Shown here in pieces: positions 1 through 8,928 of a DNA stretch of 39,341 bases (its first letter is position 1; each line of letters opens with the position of its first letter). The notes below the pieces were generated by a model. It searched no databases, was not told the origin of the DNA, and was given only the letters and a program-made list of their open reading frames with translations. The stretch covers positions 1-39,341 of the forward strand of contig CANHJV010000012.1 of the NCBI GenBank assembly GCA_947461225.1, read 5' to 3'. Source of the DNA: Gemmatimonadota bacterium (lineage in GTDB: Bacteria; Gemmatimonadota; Gemmatimonadetes; Gemmatimonadales; Gemmatimonadaceae). The position numbers and the translations under genes are program-made.

Positions 1-2
1 GT

Positions 3-290
3 GTGGGTGATGCACCCAACTGTACCGAGCCTGGTCGGCAGTACCGCGTCAGTCTGAAAGTCTACAACATGATCATGCAGGTTGTAGCGACGCCGGTGTT
101 GCAGGGCGGGGCCGAAGGGGTGGCCGGAGGTCAACCGCTAGAAAAAGTGTCTGTTCAGTGTGGCGACTACGTCGCGTACTGGGATGGCAAGGTCCAAGCA
201 ACCGGGCGGGAGGCCGCTTCGGGGGTATATCTGTATCGCCTCGAAGTGGATGGCGTGCCGCTGGTGAAAAAGATGATCGTGGTGAAGTAA
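3..290 (+). CDS. C-terminal part of an exported protein with a FlgD-Ig-like / T9SS-type C-terminal domain (5' end outside window)
   Basis: The frame is open from base 3 to a TAA at 288-290 and probably continues upstream of the window, so the GTG at base 3 should not be taken as the true start. The last 45 residues have the form typical of the FlgD Ig-like or C-terminal sorting domain that ends many exported proteins of the Bacteroidota/FCB group: a YWDGK segment, a SGVYLYRLEVDG strand and a terminal KKMIVVK. The family normally packs as a small beta-sandwich after a large catalytic or adhesive region, which is not visible here. The function of the whole protein therefore cannot be given. It ends just before a very strong terminator, so it is the last gene of its transcript. 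Confidence 0.6.
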   Translation: MGDAPNCTEPGRQYRVSLKVYNMIMQVVATPVLQGGAEGVAGGQPLEKVSVQCGDYVAYWDGKVQATGREAASGVYLYRLEVDGVPLVKKMIVVK

Positions 291-333
291 TTAGGTAGTA
301 AACGAGCACTACGAGACCCAAAGAAAACTCACG

Positions 334-371
334 ATGGCGCGCCGGGTGGACGGACCCGGCGCGCCATTTTG
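334..371 (+). terminator. Intrinsic terminator after the FlgD-Ig-like protein
   Basis: A perfect 14-bp stem (334-347 with 354-367) closes a 6-base loop and is followed directly by TTTTG. The stem is almost entirely G+C in its core. It separates the upstream gene from clpB. Confidence 0.9.
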
Positions 372-485
372 TATCCACGATCTGCGAGGCCGGTCGATGT
401 AGGGGCTTCCCTCTCGAAACCCAACGCCGTTGTCTGCAGTATTGGCAGCAGAAGCGCGGCACCGTGATTGCCTCTACGAAACATC

Positions 486-3161
486 ATGATCAATCCTGAC
501 CGTCTGACCGTGAAGAGCGCCGAGGCGCTCAACGAAGCCGTCGCGCTCGCGCGCAAGGCCGGCAATCCGCTCGTCTACGATCTCCATCTCCTGCTGGCGC
601 TGTTGGCTCAGGACGAAGGCATCGTCGTCCCGGTGCTGCAGCGCGTCGGAGCCAACGTGGCCAGCGTCCGCGCCGCCGCCGAGCAGGAGGCCGCCCGCTA
701 CGCCAAACAGAGCGACGCCCAGCCCACCTTCAGCCGCGAGCTCACGCAGGTCGTCGATGCCGCCGAAAAAGAAGCCAAGGCCCTCGGCGACGAGTACGTC
801 TCCACGGAGCACCTGCTGCTGGCCCTCGCCGATGCCAAAGGCACCGATAGCACACGCCTGCTTACCACCGTCGGGGCACACCGCAAAGCGCTGCTGGAGG
901 CGCTCAAGCTCGTGCGCGGCTCGCACAAGGTCACCGACCAATCGCCCGAAGGGCAGTATCAGGCGATCGAGAAGTTCACGCGCGATCTCACCGAGGCCGC
1001 ACGGAAGGGCAAGCTCGATCCCGTCATCGGGCGCGACGAAGAAATCCGTCGGGTCATTCAGGTGCTGTCGCGTCGCACGAAGAACAACCCCGTACTCATC
1101 GGCGAGCCCGGCGTGGGCAAAACGGCCATCGCCGAAGGGCTTGCCCAGCGCATCATCAGCGGCGATGTGCCCGAGGGGCTGCGCAACAAGAAGCTCGTGT
1201 CGCTCGATCTCGGCGCACTCATTGCCGGCGCGAAGTTCCGTGGCGAATTCGAGGAGCGTCTCAAGGCGGTGATGAAGGAGATCACCAGCGCCGAGGGGCT
1301 GTATGTCGTGTTTATCGACGAACTGCACACGCTCGTGGGGGCCGGTAAGGCGGAAGGCAGTATGGACGCCGGCAACATGCTCAAGCCCATGCTGGCGCGG
1401 GGCGAGCTTCGCGTGGTCGGTGCGACCACGCTCGATGAGTACCGCCTGCACGTGGAGAAGGATGCCGCCCTTGAGCGTCGCTTCCAGCCGGTGTTCGTTG
1501 GTGAGCCCAGCGTCGAGAGCACCATCGCGATTCTCCGTGGCCTCAAGGAACGCTACGAGGCGCATCACGGCGTGCGCATCACCGACGGCGCGGTCGTGGC
1601 CGCCGCGACCCTCTCGAATCGCTACATCGGTGATCGCTTCCTCCCAGACAAGGCGATCGACCTGATTGACGAAGCCGCCTCGCGGCTGCGCATCGAAATC
1701 GACTCGGTACCCCAAGAGATCGACGAAGTCGACCGCCGTATCGTGCAGCTGGAAATCGAACGGCAGGCGCTGCGTAAGGAAACCGATCCGGCCTCCGTCG
1801 AGCGGCGAGGCACGCTCGAAGGCGAACTGGCCGATCTCAAAGAAAAAACGACCGGTATGCGCGCCCAGTGGCAGCAGGAGAAAGAAACGCTCGGCGCCGT
1901 CGGTCGCATCAAGCAGGAAATCGAAACGGCGAAGTTCGAGGCTGAGCAGGCTACACGCGCCGGTGATCTCAACAAGGCCGCCGAGATCACGTACGGAAAG
2001 ATTCCGCAGCTCGAACGCGACATGAAGGTCGCCGAGGGAAAACTCGGCAGCCAGGACGGCCGTCCCCAGTTCCTCAAGGAGGAAGTCGGGGCCGACGACG
2101 TGGCCGATGTCGTCGCGCGCTGGACCGGCATCCCGGTCACTCGGATGCTCGAGAGCGAACGCGAACGGCTCACCAAGCTCGAAGAGGTGTTGGCTACCCG
2201 CGTGATCGGACAGCGCGAGGCGGTGAAGGCCGTCTCGAATGCCGTGCGGCGCTCGCGCGCGGGGCTGCAGGATCCCAATCGGCCCATCGGGTCGTTCATC
2301 TTCCTTGGCCCCACCGGTGTCGGCAAAACAGAGACCGCCAAGGCGCTCGCCGAATTCCTGTTTGATGACGAACACGCGATGGTGCGCATCGACATGTCCG
2401 AGTACATGGAGAAGCACGCCGTGGCGCGCCTCATCGGTGCACCGCCGGGCTACGTGGGCTACGAAGAAGGTGGCCAGCTTACCGAGGCCGTGCGTCGCCG
2501 TCCGTACTCCGTGATCCTGTTCGACGAAATCGAGAAGGCGCATCCGGATGTGTTCAACATCCTGCTGCAATTGCTCGATGACGGCCGGCTCACGGATTCG
2601 CAGGGGCGCACCGTCGACTTCCGAAACGCCGTGGTCATCATGACGTCGAACGTGGGCAGTCAGTTGATTCTCGAGCGCGGGCAGGCTGGCCGCGCCGCGT
2701 GGGCTACGGTGGAGCAGGAGGTTCTGATGGCGTTGCGCGGCGTGTTCAAGCCGGAGTTTCTCAATCGCGTCGACGACATCGTGGTCTTCCATCCGCTGGG
2801 ACGCGGCGAGATCGATCACATCGTCGACCTGCAGCTCGCGCACCTGCGCAAGTTGCTCGCCGACCGGAAGCTCACCATTCGTCTCACCGATGCGGCACGT
2901 ACGTTGCTCGCCGACGAGGGATACGATCCGGTGTTCGGTGCTCGGCCGCTCAAGCGCGCGGTGCAGCGGATGCTGCAGAATCCGTTGGCGCTCGCGGTGC
3001 TCGACGGCACGTTCAAAGACGGCGATGTCATCGTCGCCGATGTGCAGGCGGGCACCGATGCCCTCGCGTTCCGACACGGGGATGCCACCGATGCGGCGGC
3101 CCAGGCCGCGTTTGCGGCGCCGCCTGCAGCGGTGCCGCCTTTGGCGGGCGCGGCGGGTTGA
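486..3161 (+). CDS. clpB: ATP-dependent disaggregase ClpB (Hsp104 family)
   Basis: ClpB is a cytoplasmic hexameric AAA+ unfoldase that works with DnaK to pull apart aggregated proteins. The 891-residue product (E. coli ClpB has 857) has a double Clp N-domain (about 1-145) and a first AAA+ module with Walker A GEPGVGKT at 206-213 and Walker B around VVFIDEL at 274-280. A charged coiled-coil middle domain spans about 405-530, the feature that separates ClpB from ClpA/ClpC. The second AAA+ module has GPTGVGKT at 608-615, pore loop GYVGY at 655-659 and Walker B ILFDE at 677-681. The ATG at 486 fits the family start ([11 protein letters not shown]); an in-frame TTG at 468 would add six residues. 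The tail is unusually Ala/Pro-rich. No CIRCE element is visible upstream. Confidence 0.97.
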   Translation: MINPDRLTVKSAEALNEAVALARKAGNPLVYDLHLLLALLAQDEGIVVPVLQRVGANVASVRAAAEQEAARYAKQSDAQPTFSRELTQVVDAAEKEAKALGDEYVSTEHLLLALADAKGTDSTRLLTTVGAHRKALLEALKLVRGSHKVTDQSPEGQYQAIEKFTRDLTEAARKGKLDPVIGRDEEIRRVIQVLSRRTKNNPVLIGEPGVGKTAIAEGLAQRIISGDVPEGLRNKKLVSLDLGALIAGAKFRGEFEERLKAVMKEITSAEGLYVVFIDELHTLVGAGKAEGSMDAGNMLKPMLARGELRVVGATTLDEYRLHVEKDAALERRFQPVFVGEPSVESTIAILRGLKERYEAHHGVRITDGAVVAAATLSNRYIGDRFLPDKAIDLIDEAASRLRIEIDSVPQEIDEVDRRIVQLEIERQALRKETDPASVERRGTLEGELADLKEKTTGMRAQWQQEKETLGAVGRIKQEIETAKFEAEQATRAGDLNKAAEITYGKIPQLERDMKVAEGKLGSQDGRPQFLKEEVGADDVADVVARWTGIPVTRMLESERERLTKLEEVLATRVIGQREAVKAVSNAVRRSRAGLQDPNRPIGSFIFLGPTGVGKTETAKALAEFLFDDEHAMVRIDMSEYMEKHAVARLIGAPPGYVGYEEGGQLTEAVRRRPYSVILFDEIEKAHPDVFNILLQLLDDGRLTDSQGRTVDFRNAVVIMTSNVGSQLILERGQAGRAAWATVEQEVLMALRGVFKPEFLNRVDDIVVFHPLGRGEIDHIVDLQLAHLRKLLADRKLTIRLTDAARTLLADEGYDPVFGARPLKRAVQRMLQNPLALAVLDGTFKDGDVIVADVQAGTDALAFRHGDATDAAAQAAFAAPPAAVPPLAGAAG

Positions 3162-3166
3162 GTCCG

Positions 3167-3646
3167 GTGCCTCATTCCATCCCCGGGCCGCCGTTGGCGG
3201 CCGGGGTGGATGCCGCCATGGATCTCGCGCTCGCGGAAGCACGCGCGGCTGCGCTGGCCGGTGAAGTTCCGGTCGGCGCCGTCGTGTTGTGCGCCAACGA
3301 GGTCGTGGCCCGCACCCAGAACCGGATGGTGCGTGACGGCGATGCCACCGCGCACGCCGAAGTCCTCGCGTTGCGTGAGGCCGCGCGCGTACTCGGCGAC
3401 GCACGCCTCCTGGAATGCACGCTCGTGGTCACCCTCGAACCCTGCGCCATGTGCGCGGGGGCGATCGTCCTGTCGCGCGTCGGCACGCTGGTGTTCGGCG
3501 CGTGGGACGACAAGGCGGGCATGTGCGGGTCGGTGGGCGACGTCGTGCGCCATCCGAGACTCAACCACCGCCCACAGGTGCGTGGCGGCGTGCGGGAGGC
3601 CGAGTGCGCCGCCATCCTTCAGGCGTTCTTCGCGGCGCGGCGTTGA
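3167..3646 (+). CDS. tadA: tRNA-specific adenosine deaminase TadA
   Basis: TadA converts adenosine 34 of tRNA-Arg(ACG) to inosine. The product has the cytidine-deaminase-fold zinc site: HAEV (His63 and Glu65, counted from GTG 3167) and PCAMC (Cys93 and Cys96). The EVPVGAVV segment before it is also typical of TadA rather than of free-nucleoside deaminases. The start is uncertain. TTG 3158 overlaps the clpB stop, GTG 3167 lies just after it, and GTG 3206 would give the most usual N-terminus for the family. None has a clean Shine-Dalgarno sequence, which suggests translation coupled to clpB. The length of about 146-162 residues is normal. Assignment to TadA rather than guanine deaminase rests on the overall pattern. 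Confidence 0.9.
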   Translation: MPHSIPGPPLAAGVDAAMDLALAEARAAALAGEVPVGAVVLCANEVVARTQNRMVRDGDATAHAEVLALREAARVLGDARLLECTLVVTLEPCAMCAGAIVLSRVGTLVFGAWDDKAGMCGSVGDVVRHPRLNHRPQVRGGVREAECAAILQAFFAARR

Positions 3647-3720
3647 ACGGCATCGCGCGGCGCGTCGAGTAGCGCGTTGAGCATCGGGACGCCGCCGCGT
3701 CGTGACGTCGGGCTCAACCC

Positions 3721-3749
3721 TTGAATCGGGTCGGCTGGCCGATTACTTA
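3721..3749 (+). promoter_or_regulatory. Candidate sigma-70-type promoter for the tRNA-Ser genes
   Basis: TTGAAT at 3721-3726 and TACTTA at 3744-3749 are separated by exactly 17 bases. The predicted start is about 90 bases before the first tRNA-Ser. It lies in the gap after tadA, where a new promoter would be expected. Confidence 0.55.
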
Positions 3750-3841
3750 TCCAGACTCTGCGGGATCCGGGTGGTGCTGGGCAGGCCAGCCGGGATGAAG
3801 GACACAAAACTGGCAACAGCTTTGTGAGGTTGCTTCCCGTT

Positions 3842-3928
3842 GGACAGGTGGCTGAGTGGTTGAAGGCACCGGTCTCGAAAACCGGCGTACCGGCAACGGT
3901 ATCGTGAGTTCGAATCTCACCCTGTCCG
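3842..3928 (+). tRNA. tRNA-Ser (anticodon CGA)
   Basis: The gene folds as a class II tRNA. A 7-bp acceptor stem pairs GGACAGG with CCTGTCC, with discriminator G at 3928. The anticodon stem CCGGT/ACCGG closes the loop CTCGAAA, whose central triplet CGA reads UCG. The long variable arm pairs TACCG with CGGTA, as expected for serine. The T arm is GTGAG-TTCGAAT-CTCAC. The 3' CCA is not encoded, so it must be added after transcription. Confidence 0.97.
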
Positions 3929-3978
3929 CTGCAGCGGGTGCTGCAAGTGTGACACGTCAATGAGCAGGATCTGGGAGT

Positions 3979-4014
3979 GAACGCGCCGTCGTGGAACCCC
4001 GCGCCGGCGCGTTC
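3979..4014 (+). other. Inverted repeat between the two tRNA-Ser genes
   Basis: A perfect 10-bp inverted repeat (3979-3988 with 4005-4014) encloses a 16-base loop in the 119-base spacer between the tRNAs. No T-run follows, so it is more likely a processing or spacer hairpin than a terminator. Confidence 0.5.
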
Positions 4015-4047
4015 GTCTATCAGGAAGCAGTGGTCGTGGCAGTCCCA

Positions 4048-4135
4048 GGATGGATGGCCGAGTGGTTTAAGGCGCACGCCTGGAAAGCGTGTGTACGTCA
4101 AAAGCGTACCGTGAGTTCGAATCTCACTCCATCCG
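4048..4135 (+). tRNA. tRNA-Ser (anticodon GGA)
   Basis: A second class II tRNA. The acceptor GGATGGA pairs with TCCATCC, with discriminator G at 4135. The anticodon stem CACGC/GCGTG closes the loop CTGGAAA with central triplet GGA, which reads UCC and UCU. The variable arm pairs GTACG with CGTAC, and the T arm is again GTGAG-TTCGAAT-CTCAC. CCA is not encoded. The shared T arm and order suggest an old duplication with the upstream tRNA-Ser, and the two are probably cotranscribed. Confidence 0.97.
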
Positions 4136-4143
4136 TATTGCAG

Positions 4144-4178
4144 GCGCCCCATTCTCCGCCGGAGAGTGGGGCGCTTTG
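4144..4178 (+). terminator. Intrinsic terminator after the tRNA-Ser pair
   Basis: A 14-bp stem (4144-4157 with 4161-4174, one G-T pair) with a 3-base loop is followed by TTTG. It ends the tRNA transcript and faces the convergent susD end. Confidence 0.8.
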
Positions 4179-4214
4179 TATTCCCACCAGGCAATCGGCA
4201 GCCCCGACAACGAG

Positions 4215-4251
4215 AAAAGGACACGGAGGCGTCAACCGCGCCCCCGTGTCC
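4215..4251 (-). terminator. Intrinsic terminator of the susC-susD operon
   Basis: Read on the minus strand, a 13-bp stem (4251-4239 with 4231-4219, one G-T pair) with a 7-base loop is followed directly by TTTT (4218-4215). It lies 34 bases past the susD stop codon. Confidence 0.85.
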
Positions 4252-4284
4252 TCCCCCGTCTACGAACGGCCCCGCGTGAAACGC

Positions 4285-5649
4285 CTACGGGTTACGGTCG
4301 ATGCACACACCCGCGCCCGCATTCGGATTGTTCGTCTCCGCCAACGGCAGCGGTAACGTCACGTCCGTGCCGTAGTTGCCACCCTTGTGCCACGCACCCG
4401 TGGGGAACACGGCGTTCGCCGTGCGGGCATACTGACGGATCAGTCGGCGCAGGTCGCCCGTGCGCGTGCCACGGCCGAATAGCGTGAACGCCCGCTCGCG
4501 GAACAGTTGGTCCACGCGCGACGCGTCCGTGCCGGCGTCCGCCAGCGGCGTCAAGCCCGGGAACGTGGCGCGCAGCGTGTTCAGCGTGGTCAGTGACGCC
4601 GCCGCGCTACCGGCGCGCAGCTGCGCTTCGGCCTCGATGAGTCGGGCTTCCTGACCCGACACGATCGCCACCGACGACTCACGCACCGGCCACAACCGCT
4701 GCACATAGTACGGCGTGCTCAGGTCGTCGCGGCTCGGCTTCGTGACGCCGATCGTCTTGCAGATCGCGTCGTTGCCCGCGCACACCGGCACGCGCGGATC
4801 GTTGGCCAGCGCGAAGTTCATCCCGGTTCCGCCCTCGCTCGTGCTCACGCTGTAGCGGCCCGCCAGATTGTTGAAGTTCCAGAACTGATTGCTGGTGGTC
4901 GTCAGCGCGTGATACGTGAGATACTGGAACGACGTCGCCACACCAGTAACCGCCGTGGCCGCGTCGGCCGGGCGATTCAGGCCGAGCAGAATCCGACCCT
5001 TCATCACCTGAAGGGCGCTGCGCACGCGCACGTCGTCGACCGTCGTGCCGGTTACCAGGGCGAGGCCCGAGTCTGCGTGAGCCAGTGCCCGTGTGAACGC
5101 CGCTGCCGTCGTGAGCGGCGAGCCGTACGACTCCGCGCCGTCGATGACCGTGCTGAACACCACGCCGCTGCAGTAGTGCTCGGCCGCTTGGTCTTCGATG
5201 TACGACTCGATGAAGTACATCTCGCCCAGCTGCCACCCCGGCGCCGTCGGATTGTACTGCTTGAGCAGCTGAATCGACTGCTCGGCCGCCAACCTAGCGC
5301 GATGCATCGCACGGTTGGCGTCGGTCAGGAAGTTGTTCTGCGGCGTGATCACCCGCTGGTCGATTTCCTGACGGGCAATGAACGAGTCGCCGTTGTTCCA
5401 CTCGTCGGCGAACAGGCCGCCCAGCAGCAGCAGGCTCTCGCCGCCAGCGGTCGCCACGTTCAGTCGCGCGATCGCACCGACGCGGGCGGCGTTGGCGCCA
5501 GCCGCGCTGGCGACGTTGCTCGGGTTGATGATGTCCGGGTCCTCGACGCTCAGGAACTCGGAAGGATTACAGCCAGTCGACGCCAGCGCACCGGCCGCCA
5601 GGATCGTCATGGCGAGTGCGCGGGCTCGTGAGTGCAAAGTGCTATACAT
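4285..5649 (-). CDS. RagB/SusD-family outer-membrane nutrient-binding lipoprotein
   Basis: SusD-like lipoproteins sit on the cell surface and act as the lid of a SusC TonB-dependent transporter, binding oligosaccharides or peptides. The 454-residue product begins with a lipoprotein signal ending in ASTGC, so Cys27 should be the lipidated residue. The rest shows the alpha-helical, TPR-like pattern of the family, including the FLSVEDPDIINPSN stretch just after the signal and the C-terminal part with FRERAFTLFGRGTRTGDLRR. AGGAG precedes the ATG. The gene follows the SusC gene by only 14 bases and ends before its own terminator, so the two form an operon. The substrate cannot be read from the sequence; there is no glycoside hydrolase nearby, and the closest enzymes are a divergent acylase and a peptidase. 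Confidence 0.9.
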   Translation of the reverse strand: MYSTLHSRARALAMTILAAGALASTGCNPSEFLSVEDPDIINPSNVASAAGANAARVGAIARLNVATAGGESLLLLGGLFADEWNNGDSFIARQEIDQRVITPQNNFLTDANRAMHRARLAAEQSIQLLKQYNPTAPGWQLGEMYFIESYIEDQAAEHYCSGVVFSTVIDGAESYGSPLTTAAAFTRALAHADSGLALVTGTTVDDVRVRSALQVMKGRILLGLNRPADAATAVTGVATSFQYLTYHALTTTSNQFWNFNNLAGRYSVSTSEGGTGMNFALANDPRVPVCAGNDAICKTIGVTKPSRDDLSTPYYVQRLWPVRESSVAIVSGQEARLIEAEAQLRAGSAAASLTTLNTLRATFPGLTPLADAGTDASRVDQLFRERAFTLFGRGTRTGDLRRLIRQYARTANAVFPTGAWHKGGNYGTDVTLPLPLAETNNPNAGAGVCIDRNP

Positions 5650-5663
5650 GCGGTGGGTGCTCC

Positions 5664-8600
5664 TCAGAAGCCGAAAGTGAAGCGGAACGCGAAGTACGTC
5701 GGCGGGCCGAACGCCTGGAACTCCGACGGCGCATCACCCGTGCTGCCGAACGCTTCCGGATCGACGCCCGTGTACTTGGTCCAGAGGATGCCGAGGTTAC
5801 GTACCGACGCCGTGGCGGTCAGACTCCGGCCACGGAACAAGCGGGTGGCCAGACGCGTCGGAACCTGGTACGTCGCCGACAGCTCGCGGAAGCGGAGGTA
5901 GTCGCCGTCCTCGAAGTAGCCAGCCACCGAGCGGCTCGGATGTTCACGGACCATCACCACGCGCGCCTGTTCCTCGAGCGACGCCGCGGTGTTCAGCAGA
6001 CCCGAGCAGTTCAGACGGCTCGCGCAACGAATACGCTCGGTGTTGTTGTAAATCGTGTGGCCGCCCTTGTAGTCCAGCAGGGCCGTCACGCGCAGCGCCT
6101 TGTTGAACAGGTCGATGCCCGTGGTGAATCCGAGTTCCGTCTTGGGCATCGAGTAGCCGATGAACACCGACGTGTCCGTCACCGTGATCTCGCTCAGCGC
6201 GTCGTTCGCGTTGTAGCTGATGATGCCATCGCCGTTCTTGTCTTGGAATCCTGTCAGCTGACGCGACCACCAGCCGTACAGCGGGTAGCCCTGACGCTGC
6301 TGCTGCGTGGTGCCGATGGTGGGTTGCCCACCGAGGCTGATCAGTTCGTTGTCGTTATACGCACCGTTCAGCGTGACGTCGAGGCCGAAGGCTTGGCGTT
6401 GGATCAGTTGCGCCGAGATCAGGGCCTCGATGCCGCGATTCCGCACCGAGCCAAGGTTCTCCAAACGCGCCGTCGCGCCCGTACCGAGCGAGGGCGGCAG
6501 CACTTTGCTCACCAGGGCGTCCTTGGAGAGCTTGTTGTAGTACGTGATCTCGGTGTTGACGCGCGTGTTCCAGTACGTGCCGTCCAAGCCGATTTCCGTT
6601 TCTGTCGAGCGCTCCGGGCGCAGATTCTTGTTGCCGAGCGTCGAGTACACGAGGGCTGGCACATCGCCGCTTTCCTGACGACCGGCCGTGGCCGAATAGT
6701 ACTGCACGGCGTCGATCGTGCCGGGCTGCACGCCCGACGCGCCGTAGGCCGAACGTAGGCGCAGCTGATCCAGCCACTGCGGCTTCGGAAAGAACGACTC
6801 CTGCGACAGCACCCACGACGCGGCCACCTTCGGATAGAACACCGTCTTGAAGTTCGCGCCGAACGCGCTGTTGCGGTCGGAGCGCAGCGCCGCCGTCAGG
6901 AACAGGCGATCGTTGAAGCCGACGTTCTGCTCGATAAACGCGCCCAGTGTGCGGCTTTCGCTCGTCGATTCGTCAGCTTGCGCCGTGGCGCCGGCTGTCA
7001 CGGTGGTGGCGCCGGGCGGAAGCACGAGGCCGGTCGCGCCGTTACGGTCGAAAATGCTCCGGTACATCTGAACGCCGACCGTCGTCTTCGATTCGATCGA
7101 TTCCGAGACCGACTTGGTGGCCGTGGCGCCGGCGTCGAGCGTGTACGTGTAGAAGCTCGTGCGGTTGTCGCGCTTATACCCCTGACGATCCGTGCCAATG
7201 TCCGGGCAGTTCTGGAATCGGCAGAGCTGCGTGTCCACACGATTCAAATAGTCGAGACCGAAGTTCCCGCGCACCGCGAGCCAATCCGTCGGACGATAGT
7301 TCGATCCGATCGAAGAGATCATGCGGTTGATGCTCTGGTTGTATTCGGACTGAAAAATGTCGCGCGGTGTGAACTGGCGCCATCCGAACAGCGTGTCACC
7401 GGTGGCAGTGAGATTGTACTTGAACCCCGGGCCGCCATACACGTTCGCGGCTACGCCCGCCGTGCCCGAGTCATCGCTCTGCGGCAGGCGCAAGTCCTGA
7501 TTCGTATAGCCTGAGCTCACCGTCACGTCGGCCTTCGGCGACAGCGCGATGTTCAGGTTCGCGCGGGTGGTGATCTTGTTCAAATGGTTGGGGCTCATCT
7601 GAATCGCGCTCAAGGGCGTGCCGGCCGCCGCTAACTTGCGGGCGTCGAACTCCGGCAGCTTGGTCACGCCGTCTTCGTCTTCCCACTCACCGTGCAGGAA
7701 GTAGCGCACCGTTTCCGAGCCGCCCTTCACCTGAAGACCGTGCTGCTGACGGTAGCCCACGCCGTACGGCGTCGTCTCGGGATCGTCATGCAGGTTGAAG
7801 CTGCTCACGCTGTCAATGGCGCATGAACCGGCCGACTTCTGCGTGAGGAAGCACTGCACCGCGTTCGATCGCGTCGACGTGGTCGCCGCCGTCGTGCCGC
7901 TGCGCCACGCCCGATAGGCCGTGGGGTATGCGTTGCGATCGGTGAGCGCCGTCTGTTCCGTGTAGTACGACCACTGCGGCTTGCCGGCCACGCCGCGCTT
8001 GGTCTTGATCACGATGACGCCGTTCGCCGCGTCGGTGCCGTACAACGTGGATGCCGACGGGCCGCGCACCACTTCGATCGATTCGATCTCTTCCGGATTC
8101 AGGTCGCCCACGCGGCTCGGCGTCGTACCGCCCACGCTCAGCGTTGAGGACCCAGTCGAGCCGTCAATGCGGATGCCGTCGATCACGTAGATCGGATTGT
8201 TCGAGAGGGATACCGAGCTGGTGCCGCGGATTCGCACGCGCACACCGGCGCCGGTTTGCGTTCCCGGCGTGACCAGCACGCCCGGCGCACGCGCCGTGAG
8301 CAAGTCGCCCATGTTCGACACGCCGCGGGTGGCCGTAACTTCGGCCGCATTCACCTGCGCGATGGAATTGCCGACTTCGACGCGTCGCTGATCGCCGGTC
8401 GCCGTGGTGACGACAGGATTGAGCGTGGCCGGCACCGACTTGATTTGGAGGTTGACGGTCGTGACCTGTGACGCCGTGACGGTGGTCGGCTGCCGGACTT
8501 CCGAGTAGCCGAGTCGCAGCACGCGAAGTGTGATCGCTCCCGGCGGTACGGCCCGGATCGAGTAGATACCGTCTTGGTTGGTCTGTGCGCCGAGGGTGGT

Positions 8601-8762
8601 GCCGACCACCTGAATCTGGGCGGCGCCCACCGGCTGTCCGGTCGAGGCATCGGTCACGCGGCCTGATACGGTCCCCGTCGCGGCTTGCTGCGCCTGGACG
8701 ACAGGGGGCATCAGTGCGGCGGCGACGAAGGCCAGCGTACTGAGCAAACTTCGCGGACTCAT
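5664..8762 (-). CDS. SusC/RagA-family TonB-dependent outer-membrane receptor
   Basis: The 1032-residue product is a 22-strand-type TonB-dependent transporter that imports a ligand with energy from TonB/ExbBD. It has a signal peptide cut near VQA-QQ at residue 24, then a carboxypeptidase-regulatory-like beta domain (about 28-110). The plug (about 125-255) contains the SusC marks NNPIYVIDGIRIDG at 188-201 and YGTDAANGVIVIKTKRG at 241-257. A long barrel follows, ending in the aromatic FRFTFGF that outer-membrane assembly recognises. The ATG at 8762 is chosen because AAGGAG lies 8-9 bases before it and the signal peptide begins there; the upstream in-frame ATG at 8804 would spoil the signal. It is the first gene of a pair with susD. 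Confidence 0.94.
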   Translation of the reverse strand: MSPRSLLSTLAFVAAALMPPVVQAQQAATGTVSGRVTDASTGQPVGAAQIQVVGTTLGAQTNQDGIYSIRAVPPGAITLRVLRLGYSEVRQPTTVTASQVTTVNLQIKSVPATLNPVVTTATGDQRRVEVGNSIAQVNAAEVTATRGVSNMGDLLTARAPGVLVTPGTQTGAGVRVRIRGTSSVSLSNNPIYVIDGIRIDGSTGSSTLSVGGTTPSRVGDLNPEEIESIEVVRGPSASTLYGTDAANGVIVIKTKRGVAGKPQWSYYTEQTALTDRNAYPTAYRAWRSGTTAATTSTRSNAVQCFLTQKSAGSCAIDSVSSFNLHDDPETTPYGVGYRQQHGLQVKGGSETVRYFLHGEWEDEDGVTKLPEFDARKLAAAGTPLSAIQMSPNHLNKITTRANLNIALSPKADVTVSSGYTNQDLRLPQSDDSGTAGVAANVYGGPGFKYNLTATGDTLFGWRQFTPRDIFQSEYNQSINRMISSIGSNYRPTDWLAVRGNFGLDYLNRVDTQLCRFQNCPDIGTDRQGYKRDNRTSFYTYTLDAGATATKSVSESIESKTTVGVQMYRSIFDRNGATGLVLPPGATTVTAGATAQADESTSESRTLGAFIEQNVGFNDRLFLTAALRSDRNSAFGANFKTVFYPKVAASWVLSQESFFPKPQWLDQLRLRSAYGASGVQPGTIDAVQYYSATAGRQESGDVPALVYSTLGNKNLRPERSTETEIGLDGTYWNTRVNTEITYYNKLSKDALVSKVLPPSLGTGATARLENLGSVRNRGIEALISAQLIQRQAFGLDVTLNGAYNDNELISLGGQPTIGTTQQQRQGYPLYGWWSRQLTGFQDKNGDGIISYNANDALSEITVTDTSVFIGYSMPKTELGFTTGIDLFNKALRVTALLDYKGGHTIYNNTERIRCASRLNCSGLLNTAASLEEQARVVMVREHPSRSVAGYFEDGDYLRFRELSATYQVPTRLATRLFRGRSLTATASVRNLGILWTKYTGVDPEAFGSTGDAPSEFQAFGPPTYFAFRFTFGF

Positions 8763-8828
8763 GAAGAACTCCTTAGGGGTAAACGCAGGAAGGCGTAGCG
8801 CCATGTGGATGGGGAAATGGGCTTCGCG

Positions 8829-8856
8829 AAGCTACCGCGTCACGATCCCGTCGCAA
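8829..8856 (-). promoter_or_regulatory. Candidate promoter of the susC-susD operon
   Basis: On the minus strand, TTGCGA (8856-8851) and TAGCTT (8834-8829) are 16 bases apart, giving a leader of about 60 bases before the susC ATG. A 12-base palindrome, GCTTCGCGAAGC at 8821-8832, overlaps the -10 box and start region and might be an operator. Confidence 0.55.
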
Positions 8857-8928
8857 CAGGGCGTTCTCACGTGCCGGTCGCTCCGTGGTTCGCTTGCGCG
8901 AGGAGCGATCACGCCGCAGCATTGCCGG

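Noticed and set aside
474-3404. A 976-codon open frame on the minus strand opposite clpB and tadA
   Set aside because: It is the antisense shadow of clpB; high GC codon bias keeps the opposite frame open. The product has low-complexity His/Arg/Glu/Gly-rich sequence and no family.
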